Shown here piece by piece: positions 43,645 through 51,873 of a stretch of DNA of 64,000 nucleotides. The stretch lies in assembly GCF_000252445.1 (NCBI RefSeq), contig NC_017792.1:8037-72036 (forward strand). Reading direction: 5' to 3'. The notes below the pieces were generated by a model. That model was not told the origin of the DNA. It saw only the letters and a list, made by a program, of their open reading frames with translations, and searched no databases. This DNA comes from Deinococcus gobiensis I-0. Its GTDB lineage: Bacteria; Deinococcota; Deinococci; Deinococcales; Deinococcaceae. Every line of letters begins with the position of its first letter. Position 1 is the first letter of the stretch. The translations under genes and the position numbers were made by a program.

Positions 43645-44328
43645 TCACTGCATCTTCAGCGCGGTTGACTGATTTCTCTCCAGAATCCGTTTGACTTGAA
43701 CGGCATGCCAGGAACCGCCTTGGCGGGTCTGGAAGCCATGTAGCTCCAGTTGGGCAGCAATGGCCCGCAAGGTCAGCCCCTGGCTCCGGAGCGCCCCAGC
43801 GTAGGCAGCCACGGTGCGCATGTCCTGAACTGCGCGCTGCTTCGATGCCTCTGCGCCCCTGCGCTGCGCCTCCACAGTCAGGTTCTCTGGCTTGCCCAAC
43901 TTGAGGCCCCGGGCCTTGCGGGCCGCCAGAGCGGCCTTCGTCCTTGCGGAGATCAACTGAGCTTCCCGCTCGGCGACGGCGGCCATCACGTGTATGGTCA
44001 GGTTGTCGGCCTCAGGCATATCGACGGCCACAAAGCGGACGCTGGATTCCATGAGGCTGGCGACGACCGCCACGTTGCGCGCGAGGCGATCGAGTTTGGC
44101 GATGAGGAGGACGCCTCCAAGACGGCGGGTCTGATCGAGGGCGGCTTCGAGTTGGGGGCGGCGACGCTTCCGAGTTCCGGTTTCGACTTCGGTGACCTCA
44201 GCGACCAGTTCCAGGCCCTTGCTCCGGGCGTATGCCAGGACGGCGGCCTGTTGCGCCTCCAAACCAAGGCCACTTTGACCTTGTTTTTGGGTGGAGACGC
44301 GGTAGTAGGCGACGGCGGGGGTAGTCAC
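43645..44328 (-). CDS. Serine recombinase of the resolvase/invertase family
   Basis: This 227-residue protein has the N-terminal catalytic domain of a serine recombinase. YYRVSTQKQGQSGLGLEAQQ carries the nucleophilic Ser12, and LIAKLDRLARNVAVVASLME carries the conserved KLDRL-R arginines. The C-terminus holds the long helix E and a helix-turn-helix (LTLRAIAAQLELHGFQTRQG). It would resolve or invert DNA at a short palindromic crossover site. About 105 bases upstream lies a 44-bp perfect palindrome that might be a recombination or control site. It is monocistronic. Confidence 0.9.
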   Translation of the reverse strand: MTTPAVAYYRVSTQKQGQSGLGLEAQQAAVLAYARSKGLELVAEVTEVETGTRKRRRPQLEAALDQTRRLGGVLLIAKLDRLARNVAVVASLMESSVRFVAVDMPEADNLTIHVMAAVAEREAQLISARTKAALAARKARGLKLGKPENLTVEAQRRGAEASKQRAVQDMRTVAAYAGALRSQGLTLRAIAAQLELHGFQTRQGGSWHAVQVKRILERNQSTALKMQ

Positions 44329-44432
44329 CGGATCATGTTACAGGAGTCATCGGAGCGTTCGACAACTGTAACAATGCTACCGAAGCCCCTTGTTCTAGAA
44401 AAATGAATAACATTCCACCTATTCCTCTAAAA

Positions 44433-44476
44433 ATACGATATCTCTACTAAATCTAGATTTAGTAGAGATATCGTAT
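44433..44476. repeat. 44-bp perfect palindrome
   Basis: The 22-base half AATACGATATCTCTACTAAA(TC) spans 44433-44454 and is followed directly by its exact reverse complement at 44455-44476. It lies 17 bases beyond the stop of the gene at 44493 and ~105 bases upstream of the serine recombinase. It may be a terminator-like structure for the leftward lanthipeptide-side transcript or a recombination site. Confidence 0.85.
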
Positions 44477-44492
44477 GCTGTAACCACATACA

Positions 44493-44750
44493 TCAATCAT
44501 CTTCTATAAAATCACTTCGAAGTTGATTAAGGTAAGCCCGAGCCACAATATATTCGTCCCCGCCGTACTGATTGAACATCTCGTTCAAAGAGTCGATAGC
44601 AACCACCGCCTCCGACCCTGTTTTTGAGATGCTGAGAGAATGAAGCAGCTGGTCAAAGGCCATAAACTGCGATTGATGGGCCGTGCAGATACTTTGCCGC
44701 ACGACCACACAGACCGATTGAAGTTGTTTCAGCTGGTGGGTTGCTTCCAT
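44493..44750 (-). CDS. Small unknown protein next to the secreted peptide
   Basis: This is an 85-residue soluble helical protein with no recognised family. The ATG has a strong GGAGG eight bases upstream and lies inside the end of the secreted-peptide gene, overlapping by 22 bases. Translational coupling is therefore likely. Typical stretches are QFMAFDQLLHSLSISKTGSE and DEYIVARAYLNQLRSDFIED. It might be an immunity or accessory factor of the peptide locus. It ends shortly before the 44-bp palindrome. Confidence 0.55.
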   Translation of the reverse strand: MEATHQLKQLQSVCVVVRQSICTAHQSQFMAFDQLLHSLSISKTGSEAVVAIDSLNEMFNQYGGDEYIVARAYLNQLRSDFIEDD

Positions 44751-44917
44751 TCACTACCTCCGTCAGGCCAACCGATCGGGGGCCACGACGGTACTGGGGG
44801 GACCGTAGGAGCGGCAACCGACGCCTGAACTTGAACATCCTGCCCCTGCGCCGGAGCGCTCAGCGTAATGGCCACGAAGAGGGTACAGATCAGCATCGGG
44901 ATGTTCATTTTGGTCAT
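44729..44917 (-). CDS. Putative 62-residue secreted peptide of the lanthipeptide locus
   Basis: A good AAGGAG lies 9-14 bases upstream of the ATG. Residues 1-26 form a signal peptide (MNIPMLICTLFVAITLSAPA, then QGQ). The ~36-residue mature part is Pro/Trp-rich (PPVPSWPPIGWPDGGSEWKQ) with no Cys. The peptide gene lies just downstream of the large SARP-type regulator and has TTCCCA repeats in its promoter like those before the lanthipeptide precursors. It may be an autoinducing signal for that regulator or an accessory secreted factor. Confidence 0.55.
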   Translation of the reverse strand: MTKMNIPMLICTLFVAITLSAPAQGQDVQVQASVAAPTVPPVPSWPPIGWPDGGSEWKQPTS

Positions 44918-44962
44918 GGTGTTCGCTCCTTGGTTGGTATGGCCGAAGCTTAGTCCCAGGGG

Positions 44963-44979
44963 TGGGAATCAACTGGGAA
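44963..44979 (-). promoter_or_regulatory. TTCCCA repeats upstream of the secreted-peptide gene
   Basis: On the minus strand TTCCCAG (44973-44979) and TTCCCA (44963-44968) lie 11 bases apart, about 50 bases upstream of the ATG at 44917. The same 11-base arrangement (GTCCCAG, TTCCCAG) occurs at 48040 and 48051. This suggests a common activator. Confidence 0.45.
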
Positions 44980-44988
44980 TGTTCCCTG

Positions 44989-47952
44989 CTACCCCATATG
45001 GAGTCCCAGACTCCTGAGCTGACGCACCGTGTCCACAGTGGGCGATTCACCAAATTCCCTCTCCAACATGCTCCGGTACACCTGAAATGCGCTGCCCGCT
45101 TCAGACGACTGAACACTCAAGAGGGTACGAATCAAGGCCAGATGCATCTCTCCCTCAGTAGGCTGTGTCCGAACAGCGAGTTTGAGCAGGGCGACCGCCT
45201 GCGCCGGCTGTACCTGCGCCACTTGTCCCTCGATCTCACCAAGAGCATAGAGTTGATCCCGACGAACCGTTTCGCGTACATCGTCCACCCAGTCCGCTGT
45301 GATATCAGACGCCAGTCCTTCGACAGGAAGACTGAGAAGAGCCTCGTAGTCTCCTTGCTGCGCGGCCTTGATGGCCTCCTGGAGATTGAGAACGACGCGC
45401 AGTTCAGGTTGCAGGGAATAGGTTCCTTGAGAGTAGGGAAGCGGATCACCAGCAAAATCCAACGCCTCTTTGAGCATCTGTCTGAGCCGCCGAACTACGA
45501 CGCGGAAATACTCGTGATGCTTCGGATCTCGCGAGCCGTCCCATAGATCATTGAGGATGTCGTGCAGGGTCCCCTGCTTACGCCACAACAGCCAGAACAG
45601 CAGTTCTCCAGACTTCGCCAGTGGCAACTTGACGGCTCTGGTCCCGACCCACGCTTCGATCTTCCGCCCCACCTCCACACGCAGGATTTCCTCTTGCCTG
45701 GGCTCCTCCGGGTGAACTTCCCCTGACACCAGTGGATGCTGGACTCCTTGTTTTGTAAGAAACTGACGCAGAGCCGCCAAATGACGCTGATCCGCGTAAG
45801 CAATGCTGGTGATCTCCAGGCCTTGGAGTGCCTGGCGGCTCACCTCAATCTGCTCTGCAAGGAGCGTCCCTTTGCGCTGCTGAATGGCCATCAGAAGAAG
45901 CTGGGCCCGCAAAGTATGCGTCTGCTCGACGCTCTCCTGAGCGGCAATATTCAAATGGGTCTCTGCGGATGCTAGGTCTCCCGCATCTAGGGCGTGAATG
46001 CCGGTGAACAGGGGGAGGAGATATCTCCTGAAAATGGGACGCTGAGTGTGCTCGACCAGCTGCTCATAGGCCTGCCGCGCCCGCACTTGCTCACCTGTCG
46101 CAGCGTATAGATCGAAGGTATTGGCATAGAGGAAGGGAAGGACCACAGGCAGTTTCAGGCGATGGATGGCGTCTTCCGCGTTGTGAAGTGACTGTGCCGC
46201 GCCCTCCCAGTCACCGCGAATCATCTTGTACCGCGCGAGCGTCTGGTAAAGGGTCGGCAGATGGATGGGTTGCGTACGTAAGGCCAAGTCGATGCATTCC
46301 GAGATCAGTAGAGACGCCTCTTCATGCCGGCCCTGCCGGAGCAGCACCTCGCTGAGTTCTGCCTCCATCTGCAAGGCTTTTCGCTGCTGCCCATGGGCGA
46401 GAAGAATAGTCCTCGCCCTCTGGAGGGCCGCCTCCCGCTCAGGCCAGCGGCGTTGCATGAGGAGGGTGTATTGGTGCATGTTCAGGGCGTCTGCTTCAGC
46501 CAGTTGATTGCGCTGTGCCTGAGCATCTGAGATCAGTTTTTCCGTGACTTGCTCACCTTCACGGAAACGTTCCAACGAAATCAGGGCAGATGCCAGTTGC
46601 ATCGACAATGTGGTCTGGCTAGAGCCGGAAGCGAGTGCCAACCCCTGTTGGGCAGAGAACAATTGACCTTCAAAATCGCCCTGGCGAGCCGCCTGTAGGG
46701 CCAACGCGGCAAATCCCAGACCTGTGAGTTTGTGCTCTTGTCTCATCGCCTCGAGCTGGGCCAGACCCTTATCACCTTCACCGATCTCCAGGCGAGCAAT
46801 CGCCTGAAATTCCTCCCACCATGCCGGAGGAGGTCCAGGGTGTAAGACGGCAAGCTCTTCGAGCAGTTTGAATTCCCGCTGCCTGTGGAGGGTCGGGAAC
46901 AACTCCTGAGCGTACAGTTCCATAAGGTCGGCCCGGTGAGCCTGGCGGGCATGACGGATCGCGGTCGACAAATCCTGTTCCTGCACAGCGAGGGTGGCCC
47001 GGACAAGGTGAATGCGGCGGCTCTTCTCTGGTGCGCGTTGAAGCTGCTTTTCCAGCAATTTGAGCAGCAGCATGTGCGGCCGGTAGAGGCCCCGACCCAG
47101 GGGAGTCAGCGGTAATCCAGCCCGCCGGAGAATGCTGAGCCACGCAGCCGGGAGCGGGGATTCCAACAATTCGCCGAGCTCGTCTCCCCACTCGTCGAAC
47201 AAAGCCAGCTCAGGCAAAATAGCCTGCAGTTCCTCGGGCAGCTGCTCTAGCGCGTCTCGAAGCAGTTGATCAACATCTACCTGCGCCGCCGAGTCCATCA
47301 GGCTGAGTGAGATGCTCACCGGCCATCCCTCACTGGTTGCCATGAGCTGGTCCAGATCCAGCGAACTCGCCCGCGCGGTCAGCAGCTGTCCAGTTTCCTG
47401 AGCGGTAAACCGCAGCTGCTCCGTACTGAGGACATCAATCTGGCCAGACGCCGTGAGGCGCGCCAAGGGAAAACCCTGCAGGTCAAGCCCCGCCATCAAG
47501 AGCCGGTGGCCCTCTGGCAGCAGGCCAATCAAGGTGGCCAGCGCCGTGCCATGTGTCCGCGCCACGTGCTCGACACGGTCGAGCACGATATCGATGCTTC
47601 TTTCCTCCTGTGCGAGCCGTTCGGCACTCCAGTCGAGAAAATCCATCAATGAACCCGTGGGATCTTCCCCTATTCCATCCAGCACACCCTGCAAGGCGCG
47701 GTGGAGATTTTTCTTAAATGTTCCTACTTCCTCATCTCCAGGTCCCAGCGAGAGCCAGACCACGGTCCGGGTAGTGTTGCGGGCGTATTGCGCAAGGAGA
47801 GTGGTCTTTCCGTAGCCACTGGGGGCCAATAACACGACGCTTGGACGGTCAGGCACAGAAAGCTGCGCCAAGGCCTCCATTCGGATGACCTCTGACGCCA
47901 GGGCCCGGGGCACCGTCGTTCGCGCGATGCCACGAAAACTGACTTGGGACAT
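44989..47952 (-). CDS. Large STAND/TPR regulator with C-terminal SARP-type DNA-binding and BTAD domains
   Basis: This 987-residue MalT/SARP-like activator has an N-terminal NTPase with P-loop LLAPSGYGKTTLLAQYARNT (about 43-50), Walker B IDIVLDRVEHVA and a winged middle region. A long TPR array follows from ~350 to ~740. The C-terminal ~250 residues hold a winged-helix (VEVGRKIEAWVGTRAVKLPL, then LLFWLLWRKQGTLHDILNDL and VVVRRLRQMLKEAL) and a BTAD-type helical domain (AGSAFQVYRSMLEREFGESP). It is divergent from the precursor array, whose promoter carries SARP-like heptamer repeats. It is therefore the probable pathway activator. The secreted-peptide gene follows it in the same direction. Confidence 0.82.
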   Translation of the reverse strand: MSQVSFRGIARTTVPRALASEVIRMEALAQLSVPDRPSVVLLAPSGYGKTTLLAQYARNTTRTVVWLSLGPGDEEVGTFKKNLHRALQGVLDGIGEDPTGSLMDFLDWSAERLAQEERSIDIVLDRVEHVARTHGTALATLIGLLPEGHRLLMAGLDLQGFPLARLTASGQIDVLSTEQLRFTAQETGQLLTARASSLDLDQLMATSEGWPVSISLSLMDSAAQVDVDQLLRDALEQLPEELQAILPELALFDEWGDELGELLESPLPAAWLSILRRAGLPLTPLGRGLYRPHMLLLKLLEKQLQRAPEKSRRIHLVRATLAVQEQDLSTAIRHARQAHRADLMELYAQELFPTLHRQREFKLLEELAVLHPGPPPAWWEEFQAIARLEIGEGDKGLAQLEAMRQEHKLTGLGFAALALQAARQGDFEGQLFSAQQGLALASGSSQTTLSMQLASALISLERFREGEQVTEKLISDAQAQRNQLAEADALNMHQYTLLMQRRWPEREAALQRARTILLAHGQQRKALQMEAELSEVLLRQGRHEEASLLISECIDLALRTQPIHLPTLYQTLARYKMIRGDWEGAAQSLHNAEDAIHRLKLPVVLPFLYANTFDLYAATGEQVRARQAYEQLVEHTQRPIFRRYLLPLFTGIHALDAGDLASAETHLNIAAQESVEQTHTLRAQLLLMAIQQRKGTLLAEQIEVSRQALQGLEITSIAYADQRHLAALRQFLTKQGVQHPLVSGEVHPEEPRQEEILRVEVGRKIEAWVGTRAVKLPLAKSGELLFWLLWRKQGTLHDILNDLWDGSRDPKHHEYFRVVVRRLRQMLKEALDFAGDPLPYSQGTYSLQPELRVVLNLQEAIKAAQQGDYEALLSLPVEGLASDITADWVDDVRETVRRDQLYALGEIEGQVAQVQPAQAVALLKLAVRTQPTEGEMHLALIRTLLSVQSSEAGSAFQVYRSMLEREFGESPTVDTVRQLRSLGLHMG

Positions 47953-47995
47953 GCCCTGAATCTACCGGGTTCTACCCGGATCTTCGCTGAGCCCA

Positions 47996-48057
47996 GTCCC
48001 AGACTCTGCCATTCCCGGTTCCCAGTTCCCAGGGAAGTGGTCCCAGATCGTTCCCAG
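47996..48057. promoter_or_regulatory. TTCCCAG heptamer repeats, putative SARP operator
   Basis: Three tandem heptamers (TTCCCGG 48012, TTCCCAG 48019, TTCCCAG 48026) are in exact 7-base register. GTCCCAG at 48040 keeps the register, and further copies lie at 47996 (GTCCCAG) and 48051 (TTCCCAG). They lie between the regulator (start 47952) and the first precursor (48145). Direct heptamer repeats are the usual binding sites of SARP-family activators. Confidence 0.65.
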
Positions 48058-48144
48058 GGTGCCCGATACAACTGTTCTCAAGAGCAGCAACGAGAGCACG
48101 ATCCAAGTGCTCAAAGCGCTCACCCAAATCAAAGGAGGTGACCT

Positions 48145-48246
48145 ATGAAACGAGTTCTTCAACTGCAAGCCATCCAGGTTTCGGCTCCTGCCCCCGCCGA
48201 CTGGAGCACGGTCAGCAACCACTGCAGCAGCGTTCAACTGTCCTAA
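48145..48246 (+). CDS. Class III lanthipeptide precursor 1
   Basis: This precursor has 33 residues and a strong AAAGGAGGTGA ribosome site. The leader begins MKRVLQLQAIQ, whose VLQLQ matches the ILELQ-type recognition motif of class III leaders. The core is DWSTVSNHCSSVQLS: Ser-x-x-Ser-x-x-Cys, the labionin/methyllabionin-type motif. It is the most divergent leader of the six (AIQVSAPAPA). No tryptic-like protease gene is nearby to remove the leader. Confidence 0.85.
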   Translation: MKRVLQLQAIQVSAPAPADWSTVSNHCSSVQLS

Positions 48247-48295
48247 GGTTCCCCTCCCTTCCCCTCTTCCCTCTCTCCCCTAAGGACGTGACCCC

Positions 48296-48397
48296 ATGAA
48301 ACGAGTTCTCCAGCTCCAGACCCTTCAGGCCTCCAACCCCGCTCCCGCCGAATGGAGCACCGTCAGCAACCACTGCGGTAGCCACCAGCTCGCCTGA
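48296..48397 (+). CDS. Class III lanthipeptide precursor 2
   Basis: The 33-residue peptide begins MKRVLQLQTLQASNPAPAEW and ends STVSNHCGSHQLA. It is preceded by AAGGACGTGACCCC, a weaker ribosome site shared by copies 2-6. The product is identical to precursor 3 at the protein level. Confidence 0.85.
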   Translation: MKRVLQLQTLQASNPAPAEWSTVSNHCGSHQLA

Positions 48398-48450
48398 GCT
48401 AAACCGCAACACCAACTCCCTCGCCTTCTCCCCTCTAAGGACGTGACCCC

Positions 48451-48552
48451 ATGAAACGAGTTCTCCAGCTCCAGACCCTCCAGGCTTCCAACCCCGCTCC
48501 CGCCGAATGGAGCACCGTCAGCAACCACTGCGGTAGCCACCAGCTCGCCTGA
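48451..48552 (+). CDS. Class III lanthipeptide precursor 3
   Basis: The product is the same 33-residue sequence as precursor 2 (core STVSNHCGSHQLA). The repeat unit is 155 bases, including the 5' spacer, and is almost identical in DNA to copies 2, 4 and 5, so the array grew by recent tandem duplication. Confidence 0.85.
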   Translation: MKRVLQLQTLQASNPAPAEWSTVSNHCGSHQLA

Positions 48553-48605
48553 GCTGAACCGCAACACCAACTCCCTCACCTTCTCCCCTTTAAGGACGTG
48601 ACCCC

Positions 48606-48707
48606 ATGAAACGAGTTCTCCAGCTCCAGACCCTCCAGGCCTCCAACCCCGCTCCCGCTGACTGGAGCACCGTCAGCAACCACTGTGGAAGCCACCAGCT
48701 CGCCTGA
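48606..48707 (+). CDS. Class III lanthipeptide precursor 4
   Basis: This 33-residue precursor differs from copies 2-3 by Asp instead of Glu before the core Trp (ADW versus AEW). The core STVSNHCGSHQLA is unchanged. Confidence 0.85.
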   Translation: MKRVLQLQTLQASNPAPADWSTVSNHCGSHQLA

Positions 48708-48760
48708 GCTAAACCGCAACACCAACTCCCTCGCCTTCTCCCCTCTAAGGACGTGACCCC

Positions 48761-48862
48761 ATGAAACGAGTTCTCCAGCTCCAGACCCTCCAGGCTTCCA
48801 ACCCCGCTCCCGCCGAATGGAGCACCGTCAGCAACTACTGCAGCAGCGTTCAGCTCAGCTGA
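48761..48862 (+). CDS. Class III lanthipeptide precursor 5
   Basis: This 33-residue precursor combines the leader of copies 2-3 with a core ending NYCSSVQLS. His26 is replaced by Tyr and the tail resembles that of copy 1. This gives a second product type. Confidence 0.85.
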   Translation: MKRVLQLQTLQASNPAPAEWSTVSNYCSSVQLS

Positions 48863-48911
48863 GGTGGGCTCTTCACCAGCAATCTCCCTCTCTCCCCAAG
48901 GACGTGACCCC

Positions 48912-49016
48912 ATGAAACGAGTTCTTCAGCTTCAGACCCTCCAGGCCTCCAACCCCGCTCCTGCCGACTGGAGCACTGTCAGCAACCACTGTGGAAGCCA
49001 TGTGCAGTTGGATTGA
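48912..49016 (+). CDS. Class III lanthipeptide precursor 6
   Basis: This is a 34-residue precursor with core STVSNHCGSHVQLD, one residue longer and with an acidic end. It is the last copy, followed after ~100 bases by a terminator-like hairpin. Confidence 0.85.
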   Translation: MKRVLQLQTLQASNPAPADWSTVSNHCGSHVQLD

Positions 49017-49119
49017 CTCAGTACCCACTTTCAAGAGCGACCAACCGACCGTTCTTGCGCACGTTCACACCTATGTCCCAATTCCGACTCCGTTCGACGC
49101 CGAGAAGTGAAACAACCCA

Positions 49120-49145
49120 GGGGCGCCAAAGCGCCCCTTTTTCTT
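49120..49145 (+). terminator. Intrinsic terminator between precursors and synthetase
   Basis: GGGGCGC (49120-49126), loop CAAA, GCGCCCC (49131-49137) is followed by TTTTTCTTCC. It lies 40 bases before the LanKC start, so read-through would set a high precursor-to-enzyme ratio. Confidence 0.75.
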
Positions 49146-49185
49146 CCCTATAACACAAGAATCCCAAATGGCATCAGGAGGTTTT

Positions 49186-51873
49186 ATGACCAGCGGAGCT
49201 AACCTCGTCCCACCCCGTTTCAACATGCAGCAGGTTGTCAAACATCTTCACCTTCGCTCGGATTTCTATGAACCTTTCGAGCGGTATCAGCCCAGCGACG
49301 CCTTCGTCAAGATTATTCAGGAACAACTGCCTTTAACCAGCCGAATCCTGCGAGAGGCATTCTGGACACACATCCAGCACCTGGGCGGGGAAGTGCCCAT
49401 GCAGGGCTGGAAGATCCACGTTTCTGCGATACAGAAGAACGCCCCTGCCATCCTCAGCAAGGTGGCTCAAGTCTGCTGCGCGGCACGTGTCCCCTTCAAA
49501 TTCGCCAGTGATCCTTTCGTCCTCTCGTTGCTCCTGGGGAAGGGATGTGCGCGTGGCTCCAGTGGGAAATTCATGACCATCTATCCACACGATGAGCAAC
49601 AGGCGCGCGTTTTGTTGGAAGAGTTGTACGCCGCTCTCCAAGGCTTTGAAGGGCCGTACGTGCTCTCAGATCGCCGCTTCCGGGACTGCTCCGTCCTGTA
49701 TTACCGATACGGCGGCTTTACTCCCATCACACGGCGGGATGCCGACGGCCTGCTGACGTCCTACCTCATGCGCCCAGACCTGCAACTTGAGCCAGACGAC
49801 CGGACTCCCTACTTCCAGGTGCCAGATTGGCTGCACGACCCTTTCCAGGCGGAAGAGCCCGAGGAGAGCGCGAGTGCGCGACTGAATGGACGCTACGAGG
49901 TTCTCACGGTCCTGAGTTACTCAAATTCCGGAGGGGTTTACAAAGCGGTCGATCACCAGACAGGAAAGACGGTGGTGGTTAAGGAGGCCCGGCCCCACGT
50001 CGACACCAGTGCCTCGGGACAAGATGCCATCGAGCAGCTGCGAAAGGAATTCCGTCTGCTCAGCCATCTCCGAGGCTCGGGTGTCGCTCCGGAGCCCATC
50101 GAAACGTTCACCGAATGGGAGCACCTCTTCCTTGTACAAGAGTTCGTCCAGGGAGAGTCGCTCCACACCTTCACGGGCAAATACAGCCCGGTGATCCGTA
50201 CGTCCCACACCGAAGACGAACTGCAGGCTTGGTGGCAACTTCTGCGCTCTGTCGCGGTGTCCATCTTGGACAAGGTCCGTATTCTTCACGCACGGGACGT
50301 CGTCTTCGGAGACCTCTCCCTGAACAATGTCCTCGTCACTATCGAAGACGGCCGGTGCGTGGGCGTGCGACTCATTGACTTTGAGGGCGCCAGCCGGCCA
50401 GGAGTGGACACAGCAGTCAACATGTTTACTCCCGGATTTGCGCGGCCCGGCCGGACAGCGCGGCAGTACACCACCCTGGCCGACGACCACTACGCTCTGG
50501 GCGCCCTGCTCTTCAGCCTGCTCCTGCCTGTCGCTGTACTGACCAACGTCAGAGAGAACGCGTTGCCAAGCTTCCTCGAAGACTTCACCGCCGACTTTGG
50601 CCTGCCCCCCGTCTTTGCCGAGGTGGTCAATCGCCTCCTGGCTGCCGACGACTTGGTGGATCTGGACGAACTGACAGCGCTATTAAAGAGGAACGATTCA
50701 CCCCTGGGATCCCCAAGCATCCTGAGGGCTCCGCCGACGCTGTCACAGGACGATCTGAGCCGTACTGTCCGCAGCGCCCTGAACTACGTTGTCGCGAGCG
50801 CCGAGTTCGAACGGCAGGATCGGCTGTTTCCTTCGTCACCTCAGCAGACCCACAGTCTCGGCCTCGACCACGGGGCCCTGGGGGTTGCCCTGACCCTCCA
50901 GACCGTTCAGAACCACGTCCCGGAGGCTGTGCGGCAGTGGGTCCGTGAGCAGCCCCTGGGGGCGAACACGGCTCCTGGTCTGTTGAGCGGCCTGGCGGGG
51001 ATGGCGGTCGGATTCGCCCAGATTGGTGAACGTAAAAGTGCCGAGCGGGCCTATCAGCTCGCCCGGCGTCACGATCATCTGTATGCCCGGGTCCATCTCC
51101 ACGGGGGACTCAGTGGGTTTGGGCTCGCCAGCTTGACGCTGTTCCTACAGTGGGGAGACGCCAGTTACCTTCAGGAGGCCAAGCGCGTCGGTGACCTGCT
51201 CGACTCCACCGCCAGATGGGCCGGTCACCGGGTGACCTGGCCAGACTTCGGGGCTCAGGAAGTAGGCCTCGGCTATGGACAGAGCGGTATCGCCCTCTTT
51301 CTGCTGTACCTCCACGCGGTGACTGGGGAGGCGCGCTACCTGCGCCTGGGTGAAGCGGCCCTGGCTGAAGACCTGGCCCATGGACGCGCACTGGACAGTG
51401 GCGCACTTGGCTTCCCGGATCGCCCGGAAGGGAAAATCCTCTATCCCTACTGGATGACCGGAAGCGCGGGCGTAGGGAGTGTTCTGGTGCGCTACTTCCA
51501 CGTCACGAAGAATCCAGCCTATCGGGAACTGGCCGAACGGATTCGGCAGGCCACCACTCCGCAATACAGCGTCTTCCCCAGTCTGTTCATGGGACTGGCC
51601 GGGCTGGGCATGTTCCTGATGGATGCCGAACAGTTCCTTGGGGATCCAACGTACCGGAACCAGGCCCATGGCGCGGCAAAGGGCGTTCTCCGCTTTGGAG
51701 TGGACAAGCCCCAGGGCACAGCCTTCCCAGGTGACTATCTGCACCGGATCAGTACGGATCTGGGCAGCGGCAGCAGCGGGATCGCGCTCTTCCTTCACCG
51801 CCTCGCCCACGGAACCGGTAACCCCCTCTTCCCGGACGCAGCACTCCTGCACCCGAAGGGGCAACAGGAATGA
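49186..51873 (+). CDS. lanKC: Class III lanthipeptide synthetase (LanKC)
   Basis: This 895-residue three-domain enzyme phosphorylates and dehydrates Ser/Thr in the precursor core and forms (methyl)labionin or lanthionine rings. Residues 1-220 are the lyase-like domain. Residues ~230-500 are a Ser/Thr kinase: NSGGVYKAVDH glycine loop, VVVKEA with Lys266, FGDLSLNNVLV with Asp376 and IDFEGA with Asp398. Residues ~550-895 are a LanC-like cyclase in which the zinc ligands are absent (GYGQSGIALFL and LFMGLAGLGMFL replace the Cys motifs), as usual for class III. The ATG at 49186 has AGGAGG five bases upstream. The stop overlaps the transporter start. Confidence 0.93.
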   Translation: MTSGANLVPPRFNMQQVVKHLHLRSDFYEPFERYQPSDAFVKIIQEQLPLTSRILREAFWTHIQHLGGEVPMQGWKIHVSAIQKNAPAILSKVAQVCCAARVPFKFASDPFVLSLLLGKGCARGSSGKFMTIYPHDEQQARVLLEELYAALQGFEGPYVLSDRRFRDCSVLYYRYGGFTPITRRDADGLLTSYLMRPDLQLEPDDRTPYFQVPDWLHDPFQAEEPEESASARLNGRYEVLTVLSYSNSGGVYKAVDHQTGKTVVVKEARPHVDTSASGQDAIEQLRKEFRLLSHLRGSGVAPEPIETFTEWEHLFLVQEFVQGESLHTFTGKYSPVIRTSHTEDELQAWWQLLRSVAVSILDKVRILHARDVVFGDLSLNNVLVTIEDGRCVGVRLIDFEGASRPGVDTAVNMFTPGFARPGRTARQYTTLADDHYALGALLFSLLLPVAVLTNVRENALPSFLEDFTADFGLPPVFAEVVNRLLAADDLVDLDELTALLKRNDSPLGSPSILRAPPTLSQDDLSRTVRSALNYVVASAEFERQDRLFPSSPQQTHSLGLDHGALGVALTLQTVQNHVPEAVRQWVREQPLGANTAPGLLSGLAGMAVGFAQIGERKSAERAYQLARRHDHLYARVHLHGGLSGFGLASLTLFLQWGDASYLQEAKRVGDLLDSTARWAGHRVTWPDFGAQEVGLGYGQSGIALFLLYLHAVTGEARYLRLGEAALAEDLAHGRALDSGALGFPDRPEGKILYPYWMTGSAGVGSVLVRYFHVTKNPAYRELAERIRQATTPQYSVFPSLFMGLAGLGMFLMDAEQFLGDPTYRNQAHGAAKGVLRFGVDKPQGTAFPGDYLHRISTDLGSGSSGIALFLHRLAHGTGNPLFPDAALLHPKGQQE

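Noticed and set aside
48212..48913. Minus-strand open frames across the precursor array
   Set aside because: They repeat only because the array repeats; the plus-strand frames have starts, ribosome sites and conserved lanthipeptide motifs.
48145..49016. Direct repeats of the precursor array considered as a CRISPR-like array
   Set aside because: Repeat units are 151-155 bases and each contains a translated 33-34-codon frame with its own ribosome site; there are no short repeats with unique spacers.
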